DNA of 64,000 nucleotides from assembly GCA_002682825.1 (NCBI GenBank), contig NOKP01000070.1, positions 18,320 through 82,319 on the forward strand. Reading direction: 5' to 3'. Below the pieces are notes generated by a model. That model was not told the DNA's origin. It saw only the letters and a program-made list of their open reading frames with translations, and did no database searches. Shown piece after piece: positions 49,455 to 61,519 of the stretch. Numbering within the stretch: position 1 is the first letter of the stretch; every line of letters starts with the position of its first letter. The translations under genes and the position numbers were made by a program. This stretch comes from Neonectria sp. B-13 (Eukaryota > Ascomycota > Sordariomycetes > Hypocreales > Nectriaceae).

Positions 49455-51721
49455 TCACGTCCGAAACCCATAAGTTATAGGGTTTAAGGCAGCTGGTGCA
49501 ATAGAGACAGTCCCGTCAGGATCCTTGGCCCAATCACCTAACACTACAGAAAAGACACCGAAAGCTTCGTTTTTGAGCGCTGGAATATTCCCCATGAGGC
49601 CTTGTGCAATTTGCATAGGGTCACTCTTCTTCAATGCAAGGGCCAATGTCTTCAATACGGTCAGCTGGTCTCTGCGGTGATAACCCAAAGTTTTCTTACC
49701 CTTAGCTTCTGAGTTAGAAATTCCGATAGGGCCCCGTTAGTTGGTGATGTTCCGTCAGTTTTGAGCGAAGTTGGCTGCTTGCACGAAGGAGCCTTTGCTT
49801 GTGCCTGTGCTATTTCGACAATTTGCTCTACCAGCCCGCAAAAAGCTAACAAGCGGTTTAGCTCGCACCCATCTTGCTGCCTTTGTCGGATGAAGGCAGC
49901 AGATGAGTTTATCAGAAATATGTCATCGTTGGCACCTAGGGGGCATTCTAGGACATGTGCTAAAAGAGCTATGGTTGAGCTTAGTAGGTACTGTGAAAAT
50001 TGCCTTGAGTTGCATTAGTGAAAGTGGAAGTTTCAGTGGAGCTCATGAACATACCATAGACCGGGATAGGAAAGAGGTATCATCGTATGAGAAAGACGTA
50101 TCGTAGCCCGAGCTGGCTCTATTGAATGAGTTGATGGAACGAAGCTCTGCATATCGAATGGGCTGAGTTGGGAGGATGCAGAACGTGAATTCTGTAAAGC
50201 TCGGGCAACCATGTCGGCACACTTGTAGAAAGCACAATGCAGCATAGTGACGGCCAGGTCTCTTGGTTTAATGACGTCCGAGCCGTTACACCCTGGGCGG
50301 GTCTGCAATGGTGTGTTTCGCATCCAAGTCTCCAACCTGGCTTGGAGCCTCAGTAGGTCGTGTAGAGAATCAGCCGGATTTTGGAGGGCAGGCTGGACAC
50401 ACAAGCACCTGCGTATTTGACACTCGATTATGGCCAGCTCGAGCCGTAGTTTGAAGTTCAGGGTGCTGCCTGTCGGGTTTGGATAATCTCGATTCAGACG
50501 GATATCAAGGCCATCTTCGAAAAGCGATGAAGGTGATCTAGAATGAAGGCTGGTGGTGGTATCAAGTAGAAACGCTACCCAAAAGAGCCGGGTTATTTCC
50601 TCAAATTTGGGCCCTACCGTCACTTCTTGGTTGCTTCTATGCAGCTCAGGCGTTTGCAGCATCCTGGTGGCGGAGGAAAGCAGAATAGTCGTCGTCCTGG
50701 TGTCTGTGGTACCACTTAGAAACATGGCCATTGCGAGTACGGCCTGTAAAGAGCAAAGGGTTGGTTCATTCTCAGTAAGGCTCCGGTACACGGAGAAGGC
50801 GTTTTTGAAATAGCTCCAGGAGATCTTAGCAATCGACATAAAATCGCTGTTCAGAGCTTTCAGTTGAAATGTCATGGCAATGATGATATTCATATTTGCC
50901 CAACAAGCCTCGTCACAGTCTTTGCTAGTTTTCGGGATACTTTTATGGCATAGCCTCTCGAGGCGAGATCTATCAAACAGAGGTACGACTGTGTTGATCT
51001 CGTCGAGAAAGCATTCCGCAAGTGGAATGAACTCGGCTTTTGGACACATTTGAATGAACGATTCGTTGGAGTCAGCTCCATCCGATATTGTCCCTTTCAG
51101 GTGGTTGATTTTCTCTTCGGTCATCTTAAGCACTGAAACTTCCTCGGTATGTTGGAACACCTCATGCCTGGTGGTGTGATGAATAGATGCATCAGACACA
51201 ACGTGGCTGCGGCTAAGGTTTGAAGCCTCAATTGGAAATTCTAGGTTGGCAGAAGTAGGGCCCTTGCAAGATGAGTCTTTCCCTGGAGGTCTGTGTAGTC
51301 GTGGAGTGCCTTCCAGCTTATTCCTGAAATTCTTCTCGTTGTCCAGGCTTGTTGAAGCTTGAAGCAGCGTTTCTATCTGAATCAGCCGTTGCTCTAACGA
51401 TGGCCCCCGAGTTAGACTACGATGACTTGTTAGTATAAAAGAAGAAAAACTCTCATGGAAACCGGAGTTTTGGACATGTACAACCCTTTGGTGGACTTCT
51501 GCCCTTTCTCGTCCCGAATGCATTCCAGGTTTTTGGCAATGCAGTTTGAGCAGGCCGGTTGTTTTTCGTCACACCTAATCTTGGAGTCTCTACAACGATG
51601 ACATGCCTGTTACTTGGGGATTAGTTGTTGGCAAACCAGAGAGTCGAAAGGGATATTGTACTTGTCCGGTCCTGCGACTAGGCCTTCGCTGCACGCCTGT
51701 CGTCTCGGAGGTGGAGTTCAT
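49455..51721 (-). CDS. Zn(II)2Cys6 fungal transcription factor
   Basis: Nuclear regulator. Exon 1 (51721-51662) encodes MNSTSETTGVQRRPSRRTGQ. After a 55-nt intron (51607-51661), exon 2 (51606-51482) encodes the zinc cluster CHRC-x6-C-x6-C-x2-C-x6-C (ACHRCRDSKIRC...). A 65-nt intron (51417-51481, branch CTAAC) leads to exon 3 (51416-50055), with a coiled linker and the fungal-specific MHR domain (e.g. LFWVAFLLDTTTSLHSRSPS). A 51-nt intron (50004-50054, GTATGT) continues into YLLSSTIALLAHVLECPLG. The last frame, ending at 49455 (LTVLKTLALALKKSDPMQIA), has typical tail sequence. Its join near 49675-49709 would need a 35-nt intron, so it could be a frameshift. The start and first two introns are well supported. 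Divergent from the NmrA-like gene. Confidence 0.8.
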
Positions 51722-52363
51722 ACTTCGGAGAATGTCGATTCGTTGCCGACCTCGCCAAAAACATGCGCTCGAAGGTGGCCATCCGCTTGTGAGAAGCCCT
51801 TTGAAAACAATGCAAATGGCTTGCTGGGAGGGTCAGGAATAGAAGAGCCCAGACTCGAACTGCGGATTTGGAGGACAGGTGGAGTAGGCCTTTTGGAAGT
51901 CCGCAACAAGTGGAGAGCCATCCGGGAAATCAGAGGATATCATTGGTCTTTCGGCTCGGACTCAAAGAGAACCCCGAGAAGTGGGGCCGACTTTGTCATG
52001 TCCTCGAACCACTTACAGCGCGCGACCAGCTTTGTCATTCCGAGGCAGAGCTGAATGCAAGACGTCGTGTCTGTACTCGAATCGGAAGGACTCAAACAAG
52101 AGTCCGACGGTTTTGGCATGACAAACCGCATTATTTTATGCCTAACAACACAATGCAATGCAATGTTCCGTCAACTAGACATAGTCTTGCGAATCGCCAG
52201 GCGAGTCCGCTTCCTCCACGTCTCCAAGTATAAAGGCTGCCCATCACCGCGTATCCTAACCACAACTTCACCATCTCAACCTCCAGAGCAGTTCTTGTTT
52301 TCTCACTCTACTGATCGCACTTTATTTCCCCAAAACACATTACCCTGTTCTAACTAGCTCAAA
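51722..52363. promoter_or_regulatory. divergent promoter between regulator and NmrA-like gene
   Basis: 642 bp between two start codons. For the forward gene, TATAAA lies at 52229-52234, followed by a pyrimidine-rich leader up to the ATG, typical of an expressed fungal gene. Confidence 0.6.
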
Positions 52364-53508
52364 ATGGGTATCGTTGCTGTCGCAGGCGGAACCGGTGGCC
52401 TTGGCCGCGCGCTGGTTGAAGCCATTACCGCCAGAGGCAAACATGAAGTCAAGATCCTGAGCCGAAAGGTATGTGACAACTATACTGCCGCTGGTTATCA
52501 CAGACTGATAAGTCCAGTCCGACGACACCTTGGCTAGCGAACTCAACGTTCCAATCATCGCTGTCGATTACAACAACATCAAAGGTTTAGCAAAGGTCTT
52601 AGAGGACAACAGCGTCGATACCGTCATATCGGCCCTTAGCACGTTTCCAACAGAGGGTGCACCCCCAGAATTGAACTTGGTTCACGCAGCTGAAGCATCG
52701 AAGTCAACACAGAGGTTCATTGCGAGCAATTGGGTTGCTCCCCTCAAGAGCGAGTAAGTACACCATTATTGTATTAGGTGAATCGAATGTTGATCAGTCG
52801 ACCACAGACTAGGATCGCACGTCCCTTCTACGGCGGTGAAAGCCCAGACAATCGCCGAACTGAAGAAGACCAGCCTGGAATACACCGCGTTCTACAATGG
52901 CATCCTCTTAGACTACTACTCCACTCCAGCGTATGCAAGCTACATGCCCACCGTAACAATCGTCGTCGACCTGCCGCATAATACGGCCGCGATTCCGGGC
53001 TCTGGAAATACTCCTGTGACCTTCACCCATACCTTTGACATGGGAAAATATGCCGATAGGGTGCTGGATCTTGAAAAATGGGAGCCTGAATATTACATCG
53101 TGGGAGATCAAGTGACTTGGAACGAGTTCGTCAAGATTGCTGAAGAAGCGAAAGGTATCCAAGCCCCTATCAGCTCTACACCCGCCTAAATCTTCTTGTA
53201 AATGAAAGGTTACTGACTTCTGCCAATATTTGGCTGGGAATACAGGTGTCAAGTTCAATGTTGTCCATGACAGTATCGAGGAGCTGGAGAAGGGGAATAT
53301 TACCGAGCTCCCGAGTGTGACCGAGTCGTTACCCTTCCTTCCTGTGTCTAAGGAGGTCTTGCTTGGGATTTCTGCACTATTCGGGCTGTTGTTTGATGGC
53401 GGCGCCATGAATTTCAGTGAGGAGGAGACCATCAACAAGCAATTCCCAGATATTAAGCCTCTGACAGTCAAGGAGGCTCTCAAGGGCGTTGCAAAGGCGC
53501 TTCAGTGA
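52364..53508 (+). CDS. NmrA-like / isoflavone-reductase-like NAD(P)-binding protein
   Basis: Four exons, 52364-52468, 52518-52753, 52808-53154 and 53246-53508, giving 316 aa. All three introns (49, 54, 91 nt) have GTATGT, GTAAGT or GTATCC donors and CAG acceptors. The N-terminus MGIVAVAGGTGGLGRALVEA carries the GGTGGLG dinucleotide-binding motif of atypical short-chain reductases. LSRK follows the second strand, as is usual for NADP-type binding. FIASNWVAP is in the expected place after the Rossmann core. Length fits the family (about 300-320). Members act as redox sensors or small-molecule reductases; the substrate cannot be told. Confidence 0.85.
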
Positions 53509-54137
53509 GGGTTACTTCTGGACTACCTAGTATAGTATTATCAATCTATACATCCTAACTCTTGCCATACTCTTCACGACTCTCTTTAATAAAGACTTCG
53601 TACAGTTCTCAACACGCTCTTCACTTTACTCTAGAACCGTTCTTCTCATATTTTCCGAGTTTCAGAATCCAAATCTGAGTCACTAACGTTACTGCTGTCT
53701 TGACGTCCTTGAGTAGTTCGAATGCTCCTACACTTTTAAACGGCCATTCTTCTCCATGTGATGAGTTATCCGCCACGTCTTGGACATGTCCGGAGGTGTC
53801 GACTTGAACAAGCGTTAATCTAAAAGGGTGCGAGATCAAGCGGCGTAGGACTACACTTTGTCACTAAAGCCAGACCCCACACAGTCATCTTTCCAACAGT
53901 TGCCAATAAGTCGAACCGTATAATTGCCTTCTGGGTAATCTTACCTAACTTGATAATCTTGTCGCACTTGTTGGTTATTGTAAGTCTTTGCCCCGCGATT
54001 AGGAATTATTTTCGCTCGCTGAAGGGAATTAGCTAGTTGGACGAAGACATCTGTCTTAGCATTAAATCCTTAATGTTCCAAAGTCGGAAGTAGAGAGGTA
54101 TAGTAAGAGGGAAACTAGGCAAGCCTCCACGCCTATC
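53509..54137. other. intergenic
   Basis: Normal composition. No gene recognised; a 3' UTR with AATAAAG near 53587 may end the NmrA-like transcript. Confidence 0.5.
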
Positions 54138-56410
54138 GTGTCAACTGGGACCATATTACTTTCATCAGAAACAGTCATTACCAACTCATATGGGATTGCT
54201 GCTACTGTCTCACAGTCCAATACCTTGAGTCCAACTGACGAAACCTCTCACATCCCTCCCAGCAACACGGGGAGAAGCAATACGAGTGGCCAATCCAGGA
54301 CCCTTCTACTCTCGGAAAGGACTCGACCATCCGCGCCTGAGGATCTTACTGCATCTACTAGAGTTGAAACAACTGTCACTCTTGGGCAATCCGCGACGAT
54401 AATCTCTTTGAGCAACTCCCTCGTATCATCCACGCAAGCTATAACATTTACTACGGCGGTTATGTCTAGTGCCGCGGTCACTGAGAACCCCCCTACCAAT
54501 TCTGAAAATGACGAGACGGTTATCCCCTCAACGGGAGTGGCTAGCACTATCCCCGATGGCCAGATGACTACTATCCCTCCGGCAGTATCCAGCAGGACCG
54601 ACACCACAGTGCTTCCAACTTCGACTTCGAGTGAGGGTGGTTCTATCATTCCCATAACAACGCCTGTCAGTGAGCCCAAACCGGGTGAAACTAGCAGTGT
54701 TATCTCGTGTAACATGTGGTTCTTCAACTTCTGTCTGAACTGGGGAGGATTTGATCTCTTCGCCTGGGTTATTGTTCTTCCACCTGGACCCCAATCACCT
54801 GGACCTCCCCCTCCAATCTCATTCCCTGCAGCGATTGGGATCACAGTTGAAGTCAAGGGATCGTTACCAACGTGGCCTTCATGCACCATCGGACCTGATC
54901 GAATGCCTACATTCCCGCCAAAGTCATCTGGCCCCGACGGTGAGTGTGAGACGAACTCGGCAGAGATATGCCTAACCAGCACGTCTTTTGGCATCTCTGT
55001 AACTGCAACCGAACCCATTACAACTCTAACACAAGTACTATCAACGTGTGGGACTGTATGGCTACAAGGTGAAGGATGTGACTGCAACAGAAACGACGGC
55101 TTCAACTCAGACTGCAACAGCGGTACCTGCTACTTATGTTGACTATCCAAAGGAAGGCAGAAACTCGAGCATGGTTGACGAGGTAGAAGCAGCGCTCACA
55201 GGGCTTATGGAAGATCCCGCTGATCTCTATGCTTCAAATACAAACAGTCTATGACTGAACTTTTGGACTCTGCCTCTAACTCCAGATGAAGCTAATAAGA
55301 TCAGAAAGCACGCGGGTGTAAGTGTAAGCTTCATGTCTGGAAAGGACAGAGACTAAATTTTTTCTAGGTTGGCTCGGTTATGTTGCAGTGTGGCAGTGAT
55401 GTCAATCCATGCTTCGACCCTACTACCTCGCTTATATAGCAAGAAGATGCTGAATCGCAATTGAGCTTTATTTCCTAGCCCAACACGGTGGACCGGAAAG
55501 CCTTCTTAGATATCAAGGGCCGTTACTATTTCGACGATAGTGCCGGAAAAGACGTTGATGTCTGGATCATGGATACAGGCGCTATAATTGAACATCCCGT
55601 GAGCACAAGCTCGTTTTTCAAGAAGCCAAATGAAAGAAGAAGCTGATGATTGTATGCAGGAGTTCGACCATTGGAGCCTTGACCGCATTGACTGGGTTGT
55701 CAGGATTGCCGATTTTGATGGCGTCATCCGCCAAGACGATTCTCAAACAGATCTCAATCACAAAATGGCCAGGAAAACACACGGAACGAGCTTGCTGGCT
55801 GTTATAGCAGGAAAGACACTTAGCGTAGCCAAAACTATCAAGCCGCACCTTGCACGGCACCCCCGCAAATATTCTTTTAGTGGTAGATTCTCAACCGAAG
55901 ACTACATTGAGACTATCGGAGAGATAGACGATTAGCTAACAGCTGACCCCGACGGAAAACTTAGTCCTGTGTTGCTCCTAGCACAGTCCTATCCTCGCGA
56001 GGAATTCTATCGCAAAAGGCCCGGAACTGGTGATAGAGAGCTCATCAACGGTCAACCTATAGATGACTACTTCGGGTGGGAGTTGCGGTTCCATTCAATT
56101 CTCCAAAGCTTGATAGGTAAGGGCGTCTTGGTTGTCACGGGGTCTGGTGACTCCCCACTACCGGTAATTGACGGGTGGCCAGCCAACTTTGGAAAACACG
56201 ACGCAATTTTGCATCTACCAGAGCTTCTTGTTGTTGGTTCAGTGACACCATCTGGGCCAAACGACGAAGAGAAGGATGGCCACAGCTCGAATCCTGAAAA
56301 GGGACTGCCACATTTCTAAACACCTGGATTTGATGTGGTGAGCGCCAACGGAAACACCTTTGAATGGGAGACCAAGGGTTCTTGAAGTCGACGGCCGGCA
56401 CCTCCATTGG
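54138..56410 (+). pseudogene. S8 subtilisin-like serine protease pseudogene
   Basis: A Thr/Ser-rich leader leads into the cysteine-containing segment SCTIGPDRMPTFPPK, then the YPKEG...LNFWTLPLTPDEANKI prodomain-like segment. The catalytic domain follows: Asp in IMDTG (55572-55574), His in HGTSLLAVIAGK (55780-55782) and Ser in AGTSI (56403-56405), next to a GTAAGT donor. A normal intron (about 55599-55660) joins EHP to EFDHW. The gene is broken by a one-base shift near 55058, in-frame stops at 55252-55254, 55933-55935 and about 56317-56319, and a second shift near 56378. There is no clear start or signal peptide, and the end after the Ser motif is missing. Confidence 0.75.
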
Positions 56411-56645
56411 TAAGTCTTTCTTCCACATCTCAACAAGTCTGATCACCATTCATCTAGTGTCATAACACCATCGTTTAGCAGTGTTTAGTAATTATCTACC
56501 CGGCCCCTGAGTGCTTGGTCATCTCCCAATGTCTACGACGTATCCCTTCTTGACCCTGTCTTGAGCCGGCTGGATTATTGAACATACCAACATATTAACC
56601 CTTGGCAGACATACAGACGCCTTCCTTGTTAATCCACGCGCAACA

Positions 56646-57535
56646 GTGGCTATAATAACGATAGTGCTTTTGACGATCTTTGCTAGCCATCCATCCCACC
56701 ATTCAAATAAATCATCATCACCACCACCCCAAGATAAGTCTGCAGTACAAAGTCGTTTTCAGCAAGCGTGCTTCGGCCACCCGAACTGGGCTAGTCGGTC
56801 ACGACAACCTCAAGTGGGTTCCCACCACATCTACCTTGATATACGGAGCCAAAGCGCTGTATTGATCGATGCGCAGTTGACCTCGGACGCTTCACATGAG
56901 CTTCTGGACTGGGTTGTTGCAGGCGGGCACAATATCACACATGTCTACGTCACTCATGCCCATGGCGACCATTTCCTCGGCAGAGCACTCATCCTAGAAC
57001 GGTTCTTGGACGCGGTTCTGGTCGCAACCCCCGAAGTCGTGGCCAGAATGGAACTCGAGACTACGCCAGAGCGTCTGGCTGGTTTCTAGGGAAATTTGTT
57101 TCCTAACCAGATTCCCTAGACGCTCAAGATCGCCCAGCCTCCTTCTTGGGACCATTTTGAACTAGAAGGCGAGAAGCTGGAAGTCGTCAGGACTGGCCAC
57201 ACAGACACGGATGACACGACGACTCTTTGGGTTCCGACCATCAAGCTCGCTTGGGCGAGTTGGGAACGGCCGCCAAGCGAAGCGAGTGGATTGCTGCGTT
57301 GGACAAGATAGCCGCACTTGGACCTGAGCATGTTGTGGGTGGGCATAACGATCCGAGCAAGGGGTTCGGGCTTGAAGCGATCCACGACACAAAGACGTGC
57401 TTGGAGAACGTTGACAAGATCAGTTCCGACGCCGGTACGATTGAAGGACTTTATGAGCGCATGCTGAAGATTTATCCTGAGCGTCTGAACCCAGGATCTC
57501 TCTGGGCAGGTGCTGTTTTGATCAAGCGGCCGTAA
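56646..57535 (+). pseudogene. metallo-beta-lactamase-fold hydrolase pseudogene
   Basis: The HxHxDH metal-binding motif is clear in VTHAHGDHFLGRA (56952-56990), with a later metal-ligand-like GHTDTDDTTTLW. The C-terminal segment GTAAKRSEWIAALDKIAALG and VVGGHNDPS fits the family's last part. The frame changes near 56860 (the real N-terminus is in the frame of ...GLVGHDNLKW). In-frame TAG codons lie at about 57087 and 57117, and the frame changes again near 57230, where the segment between the two domains seems shortened. Non-functional as read. Confidence 0.75.
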
Positions 57536-57811
57536 CTTGGCTATCCTGGGTGATCCAGCGACACAGGCAGGGTGAACACGAATACAGGTAGCCAACTAGC
57601 CATACAAAGTGGCAGCAGTCATTCATCGATGCTCATTCCTTTAATCTCTTGTTCCTATTGACCTATTGTTCATTCCTTGCTCTAACCCTCTGACCATGTA
57701 TATTTTAAGACTTCCAACAAAGTCAAGAATATCGTTTCGCAGACGGTCTGCGTAGCCAAGAACCAGAACTGTAGAAAGAGTTAACCCTGTCCCCTCGCCA
57801 TGGAGACGCCA

Positions 57812-58715
57812 TCAACTCACCGTGCCCCCTCCTTCGTATACGTGGAGTTTTGCTTGAACAACCAGGTTTTGGACAAGCTCAGCTCTCGCTTCGACAGGAA
57901 CCCCTCCGTCACTTCCGCCGTGAATCAGAAGGAAAGGCTTGTCAAAGGTTTGCCCAACAGTCTGTATCGCCTCTAACAGATCCTCAGACGTATAGATCTG
58001 GAGGCATCGCTCGACAGCAATTGGATCAGCCTCGAAAAAGATCCCTTCGAAAAACGCCAATTCCCTCTCTGAGAGTGAACCGGATGTCCCAACTCCAAAG
58101 GGGCCATTGAAGCCATTGACGATGAAGTTGGGTCTATAATTTCTCAATGACATCAGCGTCGCATCCCAGACGCTGCGGGGCAAAGCGTTCGGGCTTTTGG
58201 GAGAGGCGACAGGATGTGGGAGGCAAGTGCTAATCCATATCATGCCCTGCCACTTCGCCAGTCTACTTGCGTCGACAGCTTGACCTTTCGTCCTACTTAC
58301 ACGACAGCTTTCCTGGATGTAAGTGCTATAGTGTACGCCAAAAGCGCCTCGTTCGTGCCCATGCTGGTGGCGATAAAGACAAAAGGGTCTGGCTGGAGTT
58401 TCTCCAGCAGGCCCGTAACGTCATCCCTGAGCCCCTTGTAGCCGATGCCATTTCCAACGCCATTGCCGGGCCATTCGCTTTTCCCAAAGCCGCGTCTGTC
58501 AGGGGCGATGACCCGGAACCTGTGGGTCTCGCAAAGACTCAGCAGGATTGAGTCGCACATGCGGAATCAGAGAGGCCACTGGTGGGGTAACACGAGCGTG
58601 AGCCCTCGCGCTACCTGAGACTGTTCTTTGCATCGAAAGGAGGCGGTCTATTTTCTGGGGCGTAATAGCGATAGAACAAATCCGTGCTATCGATCGAGCT
58701 GGGGTGTCGAGGCAT
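57812..58715 (-). pseudogene. alpha/beta hydrolase pseudogene
   Basis: Minus strand: MPRHPSSIDSTDLFYRYYAP start, LTLVLPHQWPL then TGA, then RFRVIAPDRRGFGKSEWPG. The nucleophile-elbow-like FIATSMGT and acid-turn-like LIHGGSDGGVPVEA follow. The His region is displaced: the shifted frame gives GGGHGELMASP while the open frame reads GGGTVS and stops at 57812. The break near 58290 contains a GTAAGT and could be a very short (35-nt) intron or a lesion. At least one stop and two frame changes make it a pseudogene as read. Confidence 0.7.
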
Positions 58716-58762
58716 GTTGGCTGCGTGGTATATCCGTAGGATAGTAAGTCAGTAACTGTCAC

Positions 58763-59636
58763 ATGTGGGAATATAATAAGGAAGAACAGGTACTAGTTTA
58801 TATGTGAGCTCTTCGTGCTGAAATCGGAAGTAGGGGGGGTTTGGTCTGGTCCAGGGAGAGATTAAAACGGACGTCCAATCACTCCATCTCTCCCGTTTCC
58901 AGCCGAGTCAGCTGCCGAACAAACAGTCGGGTTTGATCATTATTAATTATGACGTCCAAGAACCGACCCATACTAGGCTGTCAATCAATCCGTGGGGTGC
59001 CGAAATCCATGGCTCTCTCCAGGGCTTGATCACTGCCAAGCTCTTGGGTTGTTGACTAGCCGAGACCTCCACTACCAGGTGATTGTTTCCCCGTTCTTCC
59101 CCGCCCGAGAAAACGCGCGTGATCGGTCAAGGGCCGGTCAGATCGAACTAGTAAATGTAGGCTGAATTGGATCGAGTAGCCGGTGACATGATGGAATTAA
59201 ACATTATACTTCCGTATTGTCGGGTTTCCATCTAATCTAGATCAAATAGCATGCTTGGCCCAGAGGATCTTTCACAAGGGAGAGTGAATGCATTTGTCAT
59301 TGGCTCGAACGACACCACAAACATCCAGTACTGTGACACGGTGTACAAGGTACTCTTAATGCTCCCCGCTCTGAATGGGGTTCGCCTTGATGTGTGCTGT
59401 AGAAAGACTTTCGCCGTGTCTTTGCCCCTCCAGCTTGTCTTCAACGTTAGATCAACCATCACGTAACCTACCACCCAACCCTGTCAACTCAACGATGACT
59501 TCACCCGGCATGGATGGAGTCAGAGCACTCGGTGTTTGGGTGCAATCTCAACCCCCATAAATAGAACTGCTCAACCGTCGCCTCTTAAAAGGACAGCTGC
59601 TTCTCATAGGAGACTCAGTACGTTATATATCGCTGC
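58763..59636. other. intergenic
   Basis: Normal composition, only short overlapping ORFs without recognisable features. No RNA gene seen. Confidence 0.5.
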
Positions 59637-60753
59637 TTATTCCCAAGGGTGGATATTCATCTTCACCCCCTTTCCATCTCGATATTGGTCCAACGCCTTG
59701 TTGACAGCATCCGCGTCTAAACCCTTGATAACCTCAAAACTGCTGGGGCGAAGTTTCCCCTCCTTGAACCATCGAGGAACCTCTTCCCAGAACCCCACCG
59801 TCACTTCTGGGTGCATCGGAGATACGCCAAACACAAGGCGGCGTTCATAGCCCGCAGACTTGGAACCTATCCGAGCAGCGTCAAAGTCTCCGTCGGGTCG
59901 ACGAAGAGTGATCAAGGTGCCCTTCTTCGTGTTTGACAGCGCCGCGACACCGAGCTCTTGTTCCACGCCGGCATTGACCGTGTCAACCGCATAGACTAAC
60001 TCATCCCCCGTGATGGCACGAATCTGGTCTAGCGCATCGGGGGCTCGTCGGTCGATGACGTGGGTAGCCCCGACAGACTTGAGGTTTGCTTCATTGCGAT
60101 GGCCGGCGACTGCGATGATTCGGCCTATTCCTGCCAACTTGGCGAACTCAACTATGGCTCGTCCGGTGTTGGAGCCGCCTCCAATGACAAGAAGCGTGAC
60201 GTTGGCATATTCGAAGGACTTTGCTTCTGGTGAGAAAGGAGGGGGCAAGCCATGGCCGGAGCTCGCGAAGAGGGCAATGAAGCCAGCCAACACAATGACG
60301 GGGATTGTAGATGCCTCGTCGTTGCTCAGCCCACTGCCGGCCACCCTGCCTACAAACCTCGCATCGACAAGAGCATATTGCTGCGCTCCGTTGAAGTCAT
60401 TGTGGAAGCCCCCCTCGGCAAAGGTGTGACCAAAAACACGCTCACCAACGATGAACTTGGCAGAATGCTCTCCGGTTCCCACAGTCACGACTTGTCCGAC
60501 CAGATCGCTCGCAAGGACGTATGGCATGCTCGTGACGAAGAGGCCAACATCGCGGGTTCTCTGGTCATGAGGATTTACTAAACGCCAATTAGCTATGGTC
60601 CTCTTATCCTTCGCGGTGGAACTGTTTTCAAAACTCACAGCCGGCAACAATAACCTTGACCAGCATCTGGTTCTTGCCAGGCTGCGGGATTGGACGGTCC
60701 CCGACGACCAATGGCTTGCCCAACTCCTCGAGTAAAAGAGCCTTTTGAGACAT
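59637..60753 (-). CDS. CipB-like medium-chain dehydrogenase/reductase
   Basis: Two exons, 60753-60639 and 60577-59637, with a 61-nt intron (GTGAGT...GCTAAT...TTTAG), giving 351 aa. The splice creates VAGLNPHDQRTRD, which matches the conserved substrate-side segment of this family. VTLLVIGGGSNTGRAIVEFA is the nucleotide-binding turn. The usual zinc-ligand Cys/His set of alcohol dehydrogenases is absent, so this is the zinc-independent quinone-reductase/enoyl-reductase type. An upstream in-frame ATG at 60837 would add a hydrophobic leader; MSQKALLLEE is preferred because it matches the family's start. Divergent from the regulator at 61520. Confidence 0.85.
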
Positions 60754-61519
60754 GACTGTTTCCGAGTCTGAAGCTGAACGCAGTGATGAATAAACACAAA
60801 GGAGTAGTGCTAATATGTAGAGGTATAGAGATGGCATTGCCGACGGTTCAGTAGAAGCTTAGTACCAAGAATGGGAAGCTTGAGGTTTTAAGACGTCTGC
60901 ATTCCATTGACACAAAAGGCCTTGAGAACGGCCATCGCTGTGCTTAGACGGCTTACTAAAGTCGCGGAAACCTCAGGAGGCTCCCTTCAAGATTCGTCAC
61001 ATTATGAATTCCCATTCCAGTCACAACATCCACACTGCAGCAGAGTTGCAACCCACTCCACTAGAGACCGAGGTGGGGTGGATTTAAAGGTGTGAGCATG
61101 CAGAGTTCAACTAAGTGATGCTAAACCCACTCTAGATGTGCGTGGAGTGGCATGGATTGCAAAATCCGAATCCACGCAGATGTTGCGGGAAGCTGTTGCT
61201 CCCCAGATCCATCCGTCCATAGACCCAGCTTGCCAAGTTTCCGATACATCAAGACTTGGAATGAGGAAAGGCAGTAAGTCAAAGTCATCTCTGGCCTCAT
61301 GCGTCTCGGCACCGCCCCTTTGATTGGTAAGCGTTCAAAAATCGTCAGATCAGACTCGTCTTGCCCCCGCTTTAGTAAGCGACCAAGGAAGTCTGGCCGC
61401 CCAATTTGCTAGCTTGAAACTAATCATATATCAACCGGGCCTTGGCACTCTATCACCGTATCTATACGGCGCCTCGTGCGACCCTCAACGTATCTCTCCA
61501 TGACACGACACGACGGCCC
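60754..61519. promoter_or_regulatory. divergent promoter between reductase and second regulator
   Basis: 766 bp between two start codons. No operator is identified. A CATATATC stretch lies about 90 bp before the regulator's ATG. Confidence 0.45.

Noticed and set aside
54248..55117. 289-codon ORF antisense to the subtilase remnant
   Set aside because: Shadow of the Thr/Ser-rich forward frame; the forward frame has the recognisable family segments.
58280..58320. 35-nt intron rescuing the alpha/beta hydrolase frame
   Set aside because: Below the usual minimum for fungal introns, and it would not remove the TGA further upstream or the shifted His region.
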